Assembly: GCA_964510575.1 (NCBI GenBank)
Contig: CAZECN010000009.1
Coordinates: forward strand, 1-64,000
Direction of reading: 5' to 3'
Origin: CALKYB01 sp964510575
GTDB lineage: Bacteria > Bdellovibrionota_C > UBA2361 > SZUA-149 > CALKYB01
Length of the DNA: 64,000 bases
Positions within the stretch are counted from its first letter, which is position 1. Each line of letters begins with the position of its first letter. Both the position numbers and the translations under genes were made by a program. This document shows positions 63,716 through 64,000 of this stretch, in pieces. Below the pieces are notes generated by a model. That model did no database searches. It saw nothing but the letters and a program-made list of their open reading frames with translations, and was not told the DNA's origin.

Positions 63716-63735
63716 ACTACCAAGGTAGAAAAATC

Positions 63736-64000
63736 ATGAGTAAAAAATACATTATGCACATCCGGCAGGAAACTACTGCCAAAAATGAAAAACGAGTATC
63801 CTTTATACCCACTCAAGTAGCTCGACTCTTGCAGGATTATAGTAATCTTCAGATTCAAATTGAATCCGAAGCCGGTTTAGCAGCAGGCTTCAGCGATGAA
63901 GATTACAAAAACGCTGGGGCTAGCATTGCGGGACCAGAAGCAGCTCGCAACTCTCATCTCTGTATTGCTGTCAAAGGAACTGGGCCTGGCCAACATTATG
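63736..64000 (+). CDS. alanine dehydrogenase / saccharopine dehydrogenase N-terminal domain protein (partial)
   Basis: The window ends 88 codons into this gene. The visible part, IMHIRQETTAKNEKRVSFIP then VARLL and ESEAGLAAGFSDEDYKNAGASI, matches the AlaDh_PNT_N domain shared by alanine dehydrogenase, transhydrogenase alpha subunit and lysine-forming saccharopine dehydrogenase (P-x-E-x-x-x-x-E-x-R-V and E-x-x-A-G). The opening HIRQET is closest in style to saccharopine dehydrogenases, but the choice needs the missing C-terminus. An AAGG site precedes the ATG. Confidence 0.72.
   Translation, partial: MSKKYIMHIRQETTAKNEKRVSFIPTQVARLLQDYSNLQIQIESEAGLAAGFSDEDYKNAGASIAGPEAARNSHLCIAVKGTGPGQHY

Noticed and set aside
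1..64000. tRNA, rRNA, CRISPR arrays and restriction or defence systems
   Set aside because: I looked through intergenic spaces and gene products and saw no cloverleaf-like sequence, regular spaced repeats or known defence gene; a tRNAscan-SE, Infernal and DefenseFinder run would be decisive.

Overview
The window is a densely coded, clearly AT-leaning bacterial chromosome segment with about 52 genes on both strands. Lipoproteins, an OmpA-type peptidoglycan anchor, type IV pseudopilins, an exported Ni superoxide dismutase, catalase-peroxidase KatG, a 2-oxoglutarate dehydrogenase E1 and class II fumarase point to a free-living, aerobic, didermic (Gram-negative) bacterium. The imuB-dnaE2 pair and the gene mix would fit a proteobacterial or 'deltaproteobacterial' lineage such as Bdellovibrionota, but nothing here fixes the taxon. 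No tRNA, rRNA, CRISPR array or prophage was recognised.

Layout. 1-8 kb: tadA, acsA, a GT-C-like membrane protein, a tail-anchored PP2C-like protein, a GlcD-type FAD oxidase overlapping a CPD photolyase. 8-17 kb: a peptidoglycan-binding M15-like protein, then imuB-dnaE2 (mutagenic translesion synthesis) tightly followed by an LCAT-like lipase and a CAP-domain protein. 16.7-19.6 kb: two direct 337-bp copies of an internally deleted IS256-family element flank a four-gene segment (DUF6789 remnant, 54-aa protein, YheT hydrolase, thioesterase). The element cuts the first gene's 5' end and supplies the last gene's stop codon. 19.6-30 kb: orphan genes, a lipoprotein, Ni-SOD with its own signal peptide, sucA, a DUF72 protein, panB and a DUF937-OmpA fusion. 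29.8-36.7 kb: Fur/PerR-type regulator plus katG, then polX-nth-VOC-YfcH and ferritin, an oxidative-stress and DNA-repair block.

36.8-47.6 kb: a leftward run of seven genes (SDR epimerase, pyruvyl-transferase-like protein, flippase-like LPG_synthase_TM protein, two polytopic GT-C-like proteins, a secreted thrombospondin-3-repeat protein, a serine-less alpha/beta-hydrolase), probably a cell-surface glycan or envelope locus. 47.8-54.5 kb: SH3-like protein, acylphosphatase, M48 protease, methyltransferase, SGDEF diguanylate cyclase-like protein, another GT-C-like protein. 54.5-58.8 kb: LMW phosphatase, proA, proB, fumC. 59-61.2 kb: a four-gene overlapping pseudopilin operon. 61.2-64 kb: ICMT-family methyltransferase, ddl, a Gph-like HAD phosphatase and the start of an alanine/saccharopine-dehydrogenase-like gene cut by the window edge.

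A theme is protection from oxidants and DNA damage: KatG with a Fur regulator, ferritin, Ni-SOD, photolyase, PolX, endonuclease III and ImuB-DnaE2. The observations most worth a second look are the Ni-SOD whose signal-peptidase site would directly create the metal-binding N-terminus, the paired IS256 deletion derivatives, the dnaE2-lipase-CAP gene run, the hairpin over the proB start, and a leaderless pilin-like protein.
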